This document shows positions 26,890-34,074 of a stretch of DNA of 64,000 bases, piece after piece. The notes below the pieces were generated by a model. The model did not search any database. It saw only the letters and a program-made list of their open reading frames with translations, and was not told where the DNA came from. Within the stretch, counting starts at the first letter, position 1; every line of letters begins with the position of its first letter. This DNA is from Roseburia hominis A2-183. Lineage in GTDB: Bacteria > Bacillota > Clostridia > Lachnospirales > Lachnospiraceae. The stretch covers positions 1,533,501 to 1,597,500 of the forward strand of contig NC_015977.1 in the NCBI RefSeq assembly GCF_000225345.1, read 5' to 3'. Position numbers and translations under genes: made by a program.

Positions 26890-27500
26890 AACTGAAATAT
26901 TATTTGCGGGGACTGGGGATCGGAATCATTGTCACAACGGTGATACTGGCAGTCAGTTTTTCAAAGAAAGAGATCAAGATGTCTGATGAGGAGATCATGG
27001 CGCGGGCGGCACAGCTTGGCATGGTCATGCAGGAGACAGAGACAACAGAGCAGGGCGATACGGAGCAGGATCCGGACGGCACGGACACCGGAGCGAAGAC
27101 GGAGGTTGTGACCGAGCAGACGGCATCCGAACTGTTGGAAGAACGGACCGCGGCAGAAGAGACCGCGCAGAATACGGAAGCTGCAGCTGAGGACGTGGCA
27201 GCTGAGGCGCAGGAGAATAGCGCGAACACGGATGAGGAGACGCAGGCACAGCAGGAGGCTGCTGATGCAGAGAATCCGTCCGGCGTATACCGTCTGGTGA
27301 TTCAGAAAGGGGATGTCTGCCGTATTGTCTGCGAGAAGCTGGCGGAGAACGGAGTCATTTCCGATGCGGAGACGTTCCGGCAGTATTTATCGCAGATCGG
27401 CTACGCTTCCAATATGCGTGTCGGCAACTACGATATTCCTTACGGTCTGTCGAATGAGGAAATTGCAAAAATTCTGCAGGCGGGACCGCTTGAAGAGTAA
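26886..27500 (+). CDS. membrane-anchored protein with MltG/YceG-type LysM-like domain, no catalytic domain
   Basis: The start overlaps the preceding stop (GTGA). The 204-residue protein has one N-terminal membrane segment (7-25), a long acidic Glu/Thr/Ala linker (about 45-130), and a C-terminal module (133-204). That module, with YRLVIQKGDVCRIVCEKLAE, GVISDAETFRQYL and RVGNYDIPYGLSNEEIAKIL, matches the LysM-like N-terminal part of the endolytic transglycosylase MltG. The MltG catalytic domain with its Glu is absent, so it may bind glycan without cutting it. It is the last gene before the rpsB promoter. Confidence 0.68.
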   Translation: MKLKYYLRGLGIGIIVTTVILAVSFSKKEIKMSDEEIMARAAQLGMVMQETETTEQGDTEQDPDGTDTGAKTEVVTEQTASELLEERTAAEETAQNTEAAAEDVAAEAQENSANTDEETQAQQEAADAENPSGVYRLVIQKGDVCRIVCEKLAENGVISDAETFRQYLSQIGYASNMRVGNYDIPYGLSNEEIAKILQAGPLEE

Positions 27501-27508
27501 AAAGGTAC

Positions 27509-27537
27509 TTGCACAGCAAAGATGTTTGTGATATAAT
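27509..27537 (+). promoter_or_regulatory. consensus sigma-A promoter of rpsB-tsf
   Basis: TTGCAC (27509-27514) and TATAAT (27532-27537) are separated by 17 bases. This very good housekeeping promoter uncouples the translation genes from the flagellar operon. Confidence 0.85.
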
Positions 27538-27544
27538 ATGCGAG

Positions 27545-27664
27545 GTTCAAGCGTGGAAAATCATTTCCACACAATAATACACATATGCTGACCACCGGGC
27601 CGGTGCCGAATGGTTGCCTTGCGGGATGAAGCATATGGAAGATTTCAACCATGGAGGTAAGAAA
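27545..27664 (+). promoter_or_regulatory. structured rpsB leader, candidate S2 autoregulatory element
   Basis: The ~120-base untranslated leader holds a hairpin GTGGAAA-atca-TTTCCAC (27553-27570). It also holds two long-range pairings that cross: CATATGC (27582-27588) with GCATATG (27631-27637), and TGGTTG (27611-27616) with CAACCA (27646-27651). The last element abuts the ribosome site ATGGAGG. Crossing pairs mean either a pseudoknot or two exclusive states. Ribosomal protein S2 is known to autoregulate in E. coli through its leader; the same role here is inference. Confidence 0.5.
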
Positions 27665-28405
27665 ATGAGCGTTATTTCAATGAAACAGTTACTTGAAGCA
27701 GGTGTTCACTTCGGACATCAGACCAGAAGATGGAATCCTAAAATGGCTCCGTACATCTACACAGAGAGAAATGGTATCTACATCATCGACTTACAGAAAT
27801 CTGTAGGCAAGGTAGACGAGGCTTACAAAGCAGTATCTGATATTGCAGCTGAGGGCGGCACCATTCTTTTCGTAGGTACCAAGAAGCAGGCACAGGATGC
27901 AATCAAGACCGAAGCAGAGCGCTGCGGCATGTTCTATGTAAATGAGAGATGGTTAGGTGGTATGCTTACCAACTTCAAGACCATCCAGAGCCGTATTGCA
28001 AGATTAAAAGAGATCGAGACAATGGCAACCGACGGTACATTCGAGGTACTGCCGAAGAAGGAAGTTATCGCACTTAAGAAAGAGTGGGAGAAGTTAGAGA
28101 AGAACCTTGGCGGTATCAAGGAGATGAAGAAGCTCCCGGATGCAATCTTCGTTGTAGACCCGAAGAAGGAGAGAATCTGTATTCAGGAGGCTCATACATT
28201 AGGAATTACCCTGATCGGTATTGCAGATACAAACTGTGATCCTGAGGAACTTGATTATGTGATCCCGGGCAATGATGATGCTATCAGAGCCGTAAAACTG
28301 ATCGTTTCCAAGATGGCAGACGCAGTGATCGAGGCAAACCAGGGTGCAGAGATGACTGCAGAAGAGGCTGAGTCCGCAGAGGCAGATGCAGCAGAGGAAG
28401 CATAA
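27665..28405 (+). CDS. rpsB: 30S ribosomal protein S2
   Basis: Start at ATG 27665 after GGAGG; upstream in-frame starts would include the leader. The protein has 246 residues and opens [20 protein letters not shown], the S2 hallmark. [20 protein letters not shown] and [20 protein letters not shown] are further family blocks. S2 binds the 30S body near the head late in assembly. An acidic tail (about 20 residues of Glu/Ala) is typical. tsf follows after 134 bases, the usual pairing. Confidence 0.97.
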   Translation: MSVISMKQLLEAGVHFGHQTRRWNPKMAPYIYTERNGIYIIDLQKSVGKVDEAYKAVSDIAAEGGTILFVGTKKQAQDAIKTEAERCGMFYVNERWLGGMLTNFKTIQSRIARLKEIETMATDGTFEVLPKKEVIALKKEWEKLEKNLGGIKEMKKLPDAIFVVDPKKERICIQEAHTLGITLIGIADTNCDPEELDYVIPGNDDAIRAVKLIVSKMADAVIEANQGAEMTAEEAESAEADAAEEA

Positions 28406-28460
28406 TAAGTTGGAAACAACGGGTGCCTGATTGGCAGGATCGCCCATATGTCAACAATCG

Positions 28461-28487
28461 GAAAGGGACGCGTGTTACGTCCCTTTC
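28461..28487 (+). other. 10-bp hairpin between rpsB and tsf
   Basis: GAAAGGGACG (28461-28470) pairs with CGTCCCTTTC (28478-28487) around a 7-base loop. There is no T-run after it, so it may be a partial terminator or a processing/stability element adjusting the rpsB to tsf ratio. Confidence 0.6.
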
Positions 28488-28539
28488 TGTGGCATAAAGA
28501 TAAAGAATCAGGATAAATTATTTTTTGGAGGATGAGAAA

Positions 28540-29475
28540 ATGGCAATTACAGCAGCTATGGTAAAGGAACTGCGTGAGATGACCGGCGCAGGCATGATGG
28601 ATTGCAAGAAGGCATTAAATGAGACAAACGGTAACATGGACGAGGCTGTAGAGTTCTTAAGAAAGAACGGACAGGCTAAGGCTGAGAAGAAGGCAAGCAG
28701 AATCGCAGCAGAGGGTCTTTGCATGGTAGTGACCAAGGATGACCAGACAGCAGCGGTTGTTGAGGTAAACTCTGAGACAGACTTCGTTGCAAAGAATGCA
28801 ACATTCCAGGAGTTTGTTAAGGCTGTTGCAACACAGGCAGTGAATTCCGATGCAGCAGACATGGATGCTTTCATGGCTGAGAAGTGGAATGAGGATGCCA
28901 GCAAGACCGTAAGTGAAGCACTGGTTGAGAAGGTTGCAGTGATCGGCGAGAACTTAAAGATCCGCAGATTTGAGAAGGTTGTAGCTGAGCATGGCTGTGT
29001 TGTACCGTATGTACACGGCGGCGGAAGAATCGGCGTTATCGTTGATGCAGACACCGATGTTGTAAATGACACTGTAAAGGAAGCAATGCACAATATCGCA
29101 ATGCAGATCGCAGCACTCAATCCGAAGTATGTTTCCAGAGACGAGGTAAGTGCTGATTACATCGCTCATGAGAAAGAGATCCTCTTAGCACAGATCATGA
29201 ACGATCCGAAGGAGTCCCAGAAGCCGGAGAAGGTAATCAACGGAATGATCGAAGGACGTATCAGCAAAGAACTCAAGGAAGTATGCCTGGTAGATCAGGT
29301 TTACGTTAAGGCTGAGGACGGCAAGCAGACCGTTGCCAAGTATCTTGAGGAAGTATCCAAGGCAGTTGGCGGTACTGTGAAGGTTAAGAGATTTGTTCGT
29401 TTTGAGACTGGCGAAGGTCTTGAGAAGAAGCAGGAAGACTTTGCAGCAGAAGTTGCAGCACAGATGAACGCATAA
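28540..29475 (+). CDS. tsf: translation elongation factor Ts
   Basis: Start at ATG 28540 preceded by TTGGAGGATG. The 311-residue protein begins MAITAAMVKELREMTGAGMM and DCKKALNETNGNMDEAVEFL, the N-terminal UBA-like EF-Ts module. EVNSETDFVAKNATFQEFV carries the TDF motif that contacts EF-Tu. EF-Ts recycles EF-Tu by expelling GDP. The C-terminal core is complete. Confidence 0.97.
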   Translation: MAITAAMVKELREMTGAGMMDCKKALNETNGNMDEAVEFLRKNGQAKAEKKASRIAAEGLCMVVTKDDQTAAVVEVNSETDFVAKNATFQEFVKAVATQAVNSDAADMDAFMAEKWNEDASKTVSEALVEKVAVIGENLKIRRFEKVVAEHGCVVPYVHGGGRIGVIVDADTDVVNDTVKEAMHNIAMQIAALNPKYVSRDEVSADYIAHEKEILLAQIMNDPKESQKPEKVINGMIEGRISKELKEVCLVDQVYVKAEDGKQTVAKYLEEVSKAVGGTVKVKRFVRFETGEGLEKKQEDFAAEVAAQMNA

Positions 29476-29504
29476 TTTGATATTGTGCTAAATTGTTGAA
29501 GGAT

Positions 29505-29552
29505 AATGACCCCTACGAATGGTGGAGACACTATTTGCAGGGGTCATTTTGT
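29505..29552 (+). terminator. intrinsic terminator after tsf
   Basis: AATGACCCCT (29505-29514) pairs with AGGGGTCATT (29539-29548), followed by a short T-run. The 24-base loop is large. Confidence 0.65.
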
Positions 29553-29556
29553 AAGA

Positions 29557-29597
29557 AAAAACCTTATCGAACCTGGTTATGATTCGATAAGGTTTTT
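29557..29597. terminator. bidirectional terminator between tsf and the PII-like gene
   Basis: AAAAACCTTATCGAA (29557-29571) and TTCGATAAGGTTTTT (29583-29597) form a perfect 15-bp stem with an 11-base loop. A-run and T-run on either side let it work for tsf on the + strand and for the convergent - strand operon. Confidence 0.85.
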
Positions 29598-29616
29598 GCG
29601 TCATAAAGTATAAATT

Positions 29617-30327
29617 CTACAGTCCCATGATCGCGTCGACCGGCAGGGCAAAGCTGACGCCGTGCGCCGGTGTGTCAATGCCGTGCTGCTTGCTGATGGC
29701 GGTCATGATTTCGGTCTTTTTATCCTTTGGAACGACGATGGCAAGGACTTCCTGTTCCTCCTGGAGAGCCATGCCGAAATGTTTGGCAACCTCCTCCGGA
29801 CTGCAGCGCAGACCCTTTAAGATCGTTCCGCCGGTAGCGCCGGCAGCGCGCGCGGTGTACATGACATCATCGCTGTATCCCTGATTGATTGTGACAAGAA
29901 TCATTGCATGTGTAATCGTTTCACTCATTTTTTTCACCTCTTTTTCTATCTCCGGCTCAGAGGAGTCCAAAGAACCGGAACCGAGAACTTTATAGAGCCA
30001 TCCCTGAATGCCGGATAACGGTATGCTGACAGCGATACCGGTTCCTCTCTTGTGAAGCTGCAGCGCCTGATTCATCTCCGCCAACAGCATACGGGTGCGT
30101 TCCTTCGGGACGATGCATAGCATGATGGTTTTGTTGGTGTCGCCGAGACCGCACAGATTCAGAAAATCGGAACTGACGGTGCCGACGCCGTGCATCTGGT
30201 AATAGATCGGGATGGAGGCATCGGTGAGAAATTCGGTCAGTTTATCACGGATATTGGAATCTATGATAATGACGAGGCACCGGAATGCCGGCATCTTTTT
30301 TTTATGTTGCATGGTATGATCCTGCAT
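29617..30327 (-). CDS. tandem PII-like (GlnB-like) regulatory protein
   Basis: The 236-residue protein holds two PII-like ferredoxin-fold domains, about 13-112 and 137-236. They can be aligned at their ends through TGIAVSIPLSGIQG and AHGVSFALPVDAIMG. The second carries the loop ARAAGATGGTILKG typical of PII relatives. Such proteins sense nucleotides or small ligands and gate a partner membrane protein. It lies two bases downstream of a double-DUF1538 transporter gene, so it probably regulates that transporter. Start ATG at 30327 with GGAGGAA upstream on the - strand. Confidence 0.78.
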   Translation of the reverse strand: MQDHTMQHKKKMPAFRCLVIIIDSNIRDKLTEFLTDASIPIYYQMHGVGTVSSDFLNLCGLGDTNKTIMLCIVPKERTRMLLAEMNQALQLHKRGTGIAVSIPLSGIQGWLYKVLGSGSLDSSEPEIEKEVKKMSETITHAMILVTINQGYSDDVMYTARAAGATGGTILKGLRCSPEEVAKHFGMALQEEQEVLAIVVPKDKKTEIMTAISKQHGIDTPAHGVSFALPVDAIMGL

Positions 30328-30329
30328 AA

Positions 30330-31865
30330 TTATTCCTCCTCAATATCCATAATGGCATTGTCGTCGACATCGATCATGATAAGCGCATCGGATGTCGCCC
30401 TCTTAAGCTTCAGCTGATACAGTACGCCCATGATCTGAATGGCAATTAACGGTGCCATTGCGACCATCGCCACGACGCCGAACGCATCGGTTACCACATT
30501 GCCGCCCACGGCGGTACATGCGCCCATGGCAAGCGGAAGAAGAAACGTGGAGGTCATGGGACCGCTGGCAACACCGCCGGAGTCGAAAGCGATACCGACA
30601 AATACTTTTGGAACAAACCGGGTGAGCACCAGAGCAATGATGTAGCCCGGAATTAAGAGCCAGTAAATGTTAAGTCCGGTCAGAACCCGGAGCAGCGCCA
30701 GCGCAACGGAAGCGGAGACACCGATGGAGAGACAGAGGTTCATCGCACTGCGCGAAATGGAACCGTTTGTCACATCCTCCACCTGCTTGTTGAGCACCTG
30801 CACGGCAGGCTCGGCTTTTACAATATAATAACCGATTAACGCGCCGATGGGAATCAGAACAAAGCGCCATGTCTGTGCGGCGAGATTGCTGCCGAGCAGA
30901 CTTCCGACGGGAGCAAATCCTACGTTGACACCGGTCAGAAACAGGATCAGTCCGATGATGGTGTAGAGAAAGCCCATAAGCATCTTGATCATCTGGTTCT
31001 TGTGGTAGCGCCTGGAAATGAGCTGAAACAGTAAAAAGACGATCAGTACCGGAAGGATGGAAGAAATGACTTCCCTGCCATAGCCCGGCAGCATATGTAC
31101 AAACTGACGCATGACATCCTGCATGGTCACAACATCCGGTATTTCGGTGGCATTGTAGGATGCACCGGCTGGATGGTAGAAAATACCGAGCAGGAGTACC
31201 ATGGCAATCGGTCCGATGCTGCAGAAGGAGATCAGACCGAAACTGTCGCTCGAACCGTCCTTGTCACTTCGCGTGGAGGAGAGACCAACACCGATGGCCA
31301 TAATAAAAGGAACAGTCATCGGACCTGTCGTCACACCGCCGGAGTCAAATGCGACTGCGATGAAATCAGCCGGCGCCGCAAAGGAGAGCAAAAATAGTGC
31401 GGCATAGAGGATACACAGCAGCAGGGGGAGGCTCAGCTTGAAAATGATACGCAAAACAGCGATGACCAGAAAGACACCGACGCCGAGAGCGACCGTCCAG
31501 ATTAAGGTTTCGTTTGGAATAGAAGGAACCTGATTGGCGAGAACCTGCAGATCCGGTTCCGCGATTGTGATGATGACACCCATCACAAAGCAGACAATAA
31601 TCAGAATCGAAAGACGCTTCGTCTTCATGATATGGGAACCGACACCTTCGCCGAGCGGTGTCATCGCCATCTCAGCACCCAGCTGGAAAAATGCCATGCC
31701 GATGATCAGCATGAACGCTCCGACCAGAAACAGGGCAATGGTTCCGGTCTCCATCGGTACGACAAAAATGCTGAGCAACAGCACAATGACGGTAATGGGA
31801 AGAACGGCGCTTACAGATTCGTCGAATTTCTCTTTTAATTTTTTGTTCAAAATAACATCACACAC
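30330..31865 (-). CDS. double DUF1538 membrane protein (UmpAB-like, putative cation/proton antiporter)
   Basis: A 511-residue polytopic membrane protein made of two homologous DUF1538 halves. The repeated signature is FDSGGVTTGPMTVPFIMAIG (first half) and FDSGGVASGPMTSTFLLPLA (second half). Separate UmpA and UmpB proteins of this family have been reported as a two-subunit Na+,Li+/H+ antiporter in Halomonas; here both are fused. The start is a GTG at 31865 with a weak ribosome site; a downstream TTG is possible. A sigma-A promoter at 31921-31949 reads into it, with a candidate MarR operator just downstream of the -10. Confidence 0.8.
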   Translation of the reverse strand: MCDVILNKKLKEKFDESVSAVLPITVIVLLLSIFVVPMETGTIALFLVGAFMLIIGMAFFQLGAEMAMTPLGEGVGSHIMKTKRLSILIIVCFVMGVIITIAEPDLQVLANQVPSIPNETLIWTVALGVGVFLVIAVLRIIFKLSLPLLLCILYAALFLLSFAAPADFIAVAFDSGGVTTGPMTVPFIMAIGVGLSSTRSDKDGSSDSFGLISFCSIGPIAMVLLLGIFYHPAGASYNATEIPDVVTMQDVMRQFVHMLPGYGREVISSILPVLIVFLLFQLISRRYHKNQMIKMLMGFLYTIIGLILFLTGVNVGFAPVGSLLGSNLAAQTWRFVLIPIGALIGYYIVKAEPAVQVLNKQVEDVTNGSISRSAMNLCLSIGVSASVALALLRVLTGLNIYWLLIPGYIIALVLTRFVPKVFVGIAFDSGGVASGPMTSTFLLPLAMGACTAVGGNVVTDAFGVVAMVAMAPLIAIQIMGVLYQLKLKRATSDALIMIDVDDNAIMDIEEE

Positions 31866-31896
31866 TTTCTAGGATTCGGTTAATAGAGTTACCAGT

Positions 31897-31918
31897 TAAA
31901 CAGTTCACAAATCAACTA
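31897..31918 (-). promoter_or_regulatory. candidate MarR operator, copy 1 (leftward promoter)
   Basis: A 22-base repeat containing the imperfect palindrome AGTTCACAAATCAACT (AGTT-n8-AACT). It lies three bases downstream of the TAAAAT box of the leftward promoter, where a bound repressor would block the start site. An identical copy lies at 32028-32049. Confidence 0.65.
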
Positions 31919-31920
31919 TT

Positions 31921-31949
31921 ATTTTATCGGTTGTTGTGTAGAAAGTCAA
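31921..31949 (-). promoter_or_regulatory. leftward sigma-A promoter for DUF1538/PII genes
   Basis: On the - strand, TTGACT (31949-31944) and TAAAAT (31926-31921) are 17 bases apart. It is divergent from the marR promoter, with 42 bases between the two -35 boxes. Confidence 0.75.
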
Positions 31950-31991
31950 CCGAGTCGGAGTGATTTTTCTGAAATTTTAACACTTTTTTAA

Positions 31992-32020
31992 TTGACTTTT
32001 ATACAGATTTCAAATAAAGT
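31992..32020 (+). promoter_or_regulatory. rightward sigma-A promoter for the marR operon
   Basis: TTGACT (31992-31997) and TAAAGT (32015-32020) with a 17-base spacer. The repeat at 32028-32049 covers the expected start site. Confidence 0.7.
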
Positions 32021-32027
32021 TTCTATA

Positions 32028-32049
32028 TAAACAGTTCACAAATCAACTA
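32028..32049 (+). promoter_or_regulatory. candidate MarR operator, copy 2 (rightward promoter)
   Basis: Identical over 22 bases to 31897-31918, centred on AGTT-n8-AACT, and placed 7 bases downstream of the -10 box of the marR promoter. Perfect conservation at both divergent promoters next to a marR gene points to a shared operator. Confidence 0.65.
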
Positions 32050-32090
32050 AAACAAAGAGAAGGCATGAACCGGCGGAAAGGAGGGGGAAC

Positions 32091-32528
32091 ATGCTGGAGG
32101 ACTTTTTTGAAAATTATTTTAAGATAGAGAAAGCATACCGGAAATACTTTCAGGATGAGATGGAGAAATATCATCTCACGCCGAACGAATTGCTGGTGCT
32201 TCTTTTTTTGGCACGCGACAACGGCGGATGCAATACGGCGCGGGATATTGCGCAGTACGAGGGGGTGTCCAAGGGACTGGTTGCCAGATCGGTGGAGAGC
32301 CTCGTGGAAAAGCAGTTTCTTGTGGTGGAACGGGATGCTGCCGATAAGAGAATCTGCCATTTATATCTCACGCAGCAATGTAGTGTGCTCACGAAGCAGA
32401 TAACGGAGAAAAAAGCCGCGTTTTTCCGCAGGCTGGCCGAAGGCATTCCGGAGGAAGCGATTGCGACAACGGAACAGACACTGCGCAGGTTTATGGAAAA
32501 TATATCCGCATCTATTGACAAGTCGTAA
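32091..32528 (+). CDS. MarR-family transcriptional regulator
   Basis: The 145-residue protein has the MarR winged helix: YHLTPNELLVLLFLARD, a recognition region (ARDIAQYEGVSKGLVARSVE) and the wing DAADKRICHLYLT with the conserved D-x-R pattern. Long helices at both ends form the dimer interface. It is preceded by AAAGGAGG. It heads an operon with three membrane protein genes and faces the DUF1538/PII genes. The twin 22-base repeats in between suggest it controls both directions. The ligand is unknown. Confidence 0.88.
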   Translation: MLEDFFENYFKIEKAYRKYFQDEMEKYHLTPNELLVLLFLARDNGGCNTARDIAQYEGVSKGLVARSVESLVEKQFLVVERDAADKRICHLYLTQQCSVLTKQITEKKAAFFRRLAEGIPEEAIATTEQTLRRFMENISASIDKS

Positions 32529-32580
32529 GTGCTTTGCTATCGTGAGGAAAGAGTCTTGGAATGGGAAAGGAGCAGGGAAC

Positions 32581-33036
32581 ATGCGCAGTGCAGATAGAAG
32601 AAAAGCATTTTTTGCGGTTTGCATGATGGCGGTTCTGCTGTTTTCCCATCTTGGTGTCTGTCTGTGGCAGACACAGATCGCCCAGGTGCAGAATCTGACG
32701 GCAGAGGCCGGAGGGGAAGCACAGGGTATTTTACGGACGACGGACTCCGATTATGTCTCAAACGCGCTCTCGGCGGAACCGGAAGCAGGATTGTCACAGA
32801 GTATGATTGTCGTGACGAGAAAAATGACCGGGGCGGCGGAGCAGCGTCTTTTTTTTCATCTTTTTACTGCTGTTTTATTCAAAATAGCAGAGATTCCCTA
32901 TGCAGAGGCGGTAGTGCTTACCGTCACGGCGGCGTGCATCTGCCTGGCAGGTTACCGCATGGTACGATTCGTGCACAATTCCGACGGTAAAAAAGATTTG
33001 CCCTTTTGGTTATCACAGGTATTAGAAGCGTCATAA
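32581..33036 (+). CDS. small two-helix membrane protein, unknown function
   Basis: Start at ATG 32581 after AAAGGAG; a longer frame overlaps the end of marR and is less likely. The 151-residue protein has a signal-anchor segment (8-28, FFAVCMMAVLLFSHLGVCLW), an extracytoplasmic stretch of about 75 residues, and a second membrane segment near 104-128 (AVVLTVTAACICLAG). No family was recognised. It lies between marR and a Na/Pi-type transporter in one transcription unit, so a role in cation transport or stress is possible but unproven. Confidence 0.65.
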   Translation: MRSADRRKAFFAVCMMAVLLFSHLGVCLWQTQIAQVQNLTAEAGGEAQGILRTTDSDYVSNALSAEPEAGLSQSMIVVTRKMTGAAEQRLFFHLFTAVLFKIAEIPYAEAVVLTVTAACICLAGYRMVRFVHNSDGKKDLPFWLSQVLEAS

Positions 33037-33066
33037 GATTAGGATAAGAAAAGGGAAAAGAAGAAA

Positions 33067-34074
33067 ATGGAATATAGAAATTTTTTTGCACTGCTGGGAG
33101 GGCTTGCACTCTTTTTGTATGGAATGCATCAGATGAGCGAGGGCTTAAATGCTGCCGCAGGTGAGAAGATGAAGCAGATCCTGGAGCGGCTGACAAAGAA
33201 CCGCTTCCTTGGCGTGGGCGTCGGAGCAGCTGTGACGGCAGTGATCCAGTCGTCCTCGGCCACCACGGTCATGGTCGTTGGCTTTGTGAATTCCGGGATG
33301 ATGACTCTGCGCCAGGCGGTCTGGATTATCATGGGGGCGAATATCGGCACCACAATCACCGGTCAGCTGATTGCACTGGATGCGGGAGCCGTTGCGCCGC
33401 TTCTGGCTTTTTGGGGGGTGGTCCTGATTCTGTTTGCGGGAAAAGACCGGATCCGGTACACAGGCGAGATTGTGGCGGGGCTTGGAATCCTGTTTATCGG
33501 CATGGATATGATGGGGGAAGCCATGCAGCCGCTCTGTGATTCGCAGGTGTTCCTTCGGGCGATGACAAGGTTTGAACATCCACTGCTTGGAATCCTGGCG
33601 GGCGCGGCGTTCACGGCAGCCATTCAGTCATCCTCGGCTTCGGTCGGGATTTTGCAGACCCTGGCACAGGGAGGAGCCGTATCTTTCGCGGGGGCGGTGT
33701 ATGTTCTGTTCGGTCAGAATATCGGCACATGCATTACGGCGGTTCTTGCTGCCATCGGCACCGGAAGAAACGCCAAGCGCACCACGATCATTCATCTTTC
33801 GTTCAATCTGATCGGAACGGTGGTGTTTACCGTGCTGTGCATGACAACGCCGCTCGTTTCGCTGGTTGCGCAGCTGACGCCGGGACGGCCGGCTGCCCAG
33901 ATTGCCAACATGCATACGATTTTTAATATCGGAACGACCCTGCTTTTGCTTCCGGCCGGAAATCTGCTGGCAGGGATGGCAGAGCATCTTCTTCCGGATA
34001 AGAAGAGCGAATCGCTTGCGGCGGAACAGAGAAAGGCAGCATGCAAAAAAGTGGAGGATGTATGGAATTCATAA
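33067..34074 (+). CDS. Na/Pi cotransporter II-type membrane protein, no PhoU domain
   Basis: A 335-residue polytopic membrane protein. Both repeats of the Na+/phosphate cotransporter family are present, each with the QSSSA motif: AVIQSSSATTVMVVGFVNSG and AAIQSSSASVGILQTLAQGG. GANIGTTITGQLIAL and GQNIGTCITAVLAAIG follow them. Longer bacterial NptA-like proteins carry a C-terminal PhoU-like domain; this one ends soon after the membrane part. It probably moves phosphate or another anion with Na+. The next gene overlaps its end by 13 bases. Confidence 0.85.
   Translation: MEYRNFFALLGGLALFLYGMHQMSEGLNAAAGEKMKQILERLTKNRFLGVGVGAAVTAVIQSSSATTVMVVGFVNSGMMTLRQAVWIIMGANIGTTITGQLIALDAGAVAPLLAFWGVVLILFAGKDRIRYTGEIVAGLGILFIGMDMMGEAMQPLCDSQVFLRAMTRFEHPLLGILAGAAFTAAIQSSSASVGILQTLAQGGAVSFAGAVYVLFGQNIGTCITAVLAAIGTGRNAKRTTIIHLSFNLIGTVVFTVLCMTTPLVSLVAQLTPGRPAAQIANMHTIFNIGTTLLLLPAGNLLAGMAEHLLPDKKSESLAAEQRKAACKKVEDVWNS

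Noticed and set aside
32461..32580. Longer start for the small membrane protein after marR
   Set aside because: It overlaps the end of marR in another frame, while ATG 32581 has a good ribosome site and begins a normal signal anchor.
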